In this document: positions 63,018 to 64,000 of the stretch, piece after piece
Layout: each line of letters begins with the position of its first letter
Position numbering within the stretch: the stretch's first letter is position 1
Translations under genes and position numbers: made by a program
The notes under the pieces: generated by a model
What the model saw: only the letters and a program-made list of their open reading frames with translations
What the model was told of the DNA's origin: nothing
Database searches by the model: none
Source of the DNA: Chloroflexota bacterium
GTDB lineage: Bacteria; Chloroflexota; Anaerolineae; UBA4142; SHND01
Length of the DNA: 64,000 bases
NCBI GenBank assembly: GCA_029778615.1
Contig: JAKOPZ010000178.1
Span: forward strand, 1-64,000
Reading direction: 5' to 3'

Positions 63018-63983
63018 ATGCCAGCAAATGATCCGCGCGCGCCGGTTGTGCATTCCTTTGAGATGGACCGCGACGGCGGGCGCTTTGTGGAATTGGGACG
63101 CGGGCGGCGCGTCTTCAAGTGGTACGATTACCAAGCGCCTTCACCGGAGCAGCTCGACGCGTTACAGCAAGAGTTTGACCTGCATCCGCTGGCGATGGAA
63201 GATGTGCGCTCGTTCGACGAACGCGCCAAAGTTTTGGATTTTGGCGCGTACTTGTTCATCACCGTTCATTCCTTGACGCGGCAGAACGGCGACATGCAAG
63301 ACCACGAAATTGAAATTTTTCTCGCGCGCGATTTTTTGATTACCATTCACGGCGAGCCGATGCCCGAGGTTGACCGCGCGCTCAAACGCTTTCTCGGCGA
63401 CCCAAAGCGGCAAGATTTGGGTCCCGATTATTTTCTGTATCTCATCGTGGATGAATTGACCAACAATCTCTTTCCCATGCTGGACCACATGGACGACGAG
63501 ATTGATATTGTGGAAGAAGAAACGTTGGACCGCGCGACGCCGCAAACCCTGCGACAGATTTTTGAACTCAAGCATGAACTGATTCAAATGCGCCGCAGCG
63601 TCGCGCCGATGCGCGATGTGATGAACGCGCTCGCGGGCACGCGCTATGGTTTTGTAGATACCAAAACCGCGCTCTATTTTCGCGATGTGTACGACCGCCT
63701 CTCGCGTATTTATGAATTGATTGAAACCGCGCGCGATTTGTTGGGCAACGCGCTTGACACGTACTTGTCCGTGCAGTCGAATCGCTTGAACGAAGTGTCC
63801 AAGACGTTGACGATTATTGCGACCATCTTTTTGCCCATTTCGTTCATCGTCGGCTGGGGCGGCATGAACTTTGTGGATTTTATGCCTTTTGGAGACCCAG
63901 CGGCTTTTTGGGTCCTGAACCTGCTGTTGCTTGTAATTCCCGTAGCTATGTTGATTTATTTCAAACGCAAAGGGTGGTTCTAA
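63018..63983 (+). CDS. corA: CorA-family divalent cation transporter
   Basis: A 321-residue CorA-type Mg2+/Co2+ (or related) channel. A long cytoplasmic domain (to about 250) contains the willow-helix sequences (LDHMDDEIDIVEEETL; LSRIYELIETARDLLGNALDTYLSVQSNRLNEV). Two C-terminal membrane helices follow, and the filter motif Gly-Met-Asn is at residues 282-284 (GWGGMNF). The C-terminus is basic (YFKRKGWF), as usual. It forms pentamers in the inner membrane. It is divergent from the cysteine desulfurase with only 67 bases between them, and its promoter is predicted within that gap. Confidence 0.96.
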   Translation: MPANDPRAPVVHSFEMDRDGGRFVELGRGRRVFKWYDYQAPSPEQLDALQQEFDLHPLAMEDVRSFDERAKVLDFGAYLFITVHSLTRQNGDMQDHEIEIFLARDFLITIHGEPMPEVDRALKRFLGDPKRQDLGPDYFLYLIVDELTNNLFPMLDHMDDEIDIVEEETLDRATPQTLRQIFELKHELIQMRRSVAPMRDVMNALAGTRYGFVDTKTALYFRDVYDRLSRIYELIETARDLLGNALDTYLSVQSNRLNEVSKTLTIIATIFLPISFIVGWGGMNFVDFMPFGDPAAFWVLNLLLLVIPVAMLIYFKRKGWF

Positions 63984-63990
63984 ATTTGGC

Positions 63991-64000
63991 TGTCATTTCG
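63991..64000 (+). repeat. Start of another TGTCATTTCG repeat, cut by the window end
   Basis: TGTCATTTCG seven bases after the CorA stop equals the left arm of the family B and C elements. The rest is outside the window. Confidence 0.5.

Overview
The window looks like chromosomal DNA of a Chloroflexota-type bacterium (Anaerolineae-like). This is an inference from moderately high GC, a giant secreted protein with long Thr-Pro linkers, Pro/Thr-rich substrate-binding lipoproteins, few strong insertion sequences and many short palindromic repeats between genes. No rRNA, tRNA, CRISPR array, prophage or transposase gene was seen.

Layout. 1-7.4 kb: an acyl-CoA block on the + strand (partial dienelactone hydrolase, NucS-like nuclease, two acyl-CoA dehydrogenases, a benzoate-CoA-ligase-like enzyme, a DUF2332 protein) with one DUF2442 gene on the - strand. 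7.4-9.5 kb: a NarL-type two-component pair on the - strand. 9.9-28.7 kb: one giant gene coding for about 6,281 residues, a cell-surface mosaic of Ca-binding thrombospondin-3-like repeats, a LamG-like domain, four YWTD propellers, a CSLREA/beta-helix region and Ig-like domains joined by Thr-Pro linkers. It converges on a 1,266-residue secreted FG-GAP/CARDB-like protein (28.9-32.7 kb). 32.9-39.4 kb: PAS and metallo-beta-lactamase genes, an aldo/keto reductase, a MoaD-like protein paired with an Asp-box propeller, an MFS transporter and an MDR-type dehydrogenase.

39.4-60.8 kb is a carbohydrate-utilisation region with three LacI-family repressors. Around LacI-1 lie a divergent GH63-like glycosidase and a dehydrogenase, then a MalEFGK-type ABC importer with an inserted methyltransferase, a second GH63-like glycosidase, a Gfo/Idh/MocA oxidoreductase and a GH36 alpha-galactosidase-like enzyme. 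After LacI-2 and a toxin-antitoxin pair, the - strand carries LacI-3, an epimerase and an RbsBAC-type importer. Each repressor has operators of the form NNAAAACGTTTTNN in or beside a recognisable sigma-70 promoter. 61.2-64 kb: ferritin, cysteine desulfurase and a CorA-type transporter.

The most unusual aspect is the repeat population. Three families of miniature elements are present, with target-site duplications of 10, 7 and 8 bp. They have different terminal inverted repeats but related cores of the form TGTCATTNCGAG...AATCTC. In addition, short intergenic-type repeats lie in frame inside coding genes (acyl-CoA ligase, giant protein, sugar ABC ATPase, tail of the cysteine desulfurase), which recalls the protein-coding palindromic elements known from Rickettsia. 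One miniature element appears to have duplicated the -10 box of the promoter it entered.
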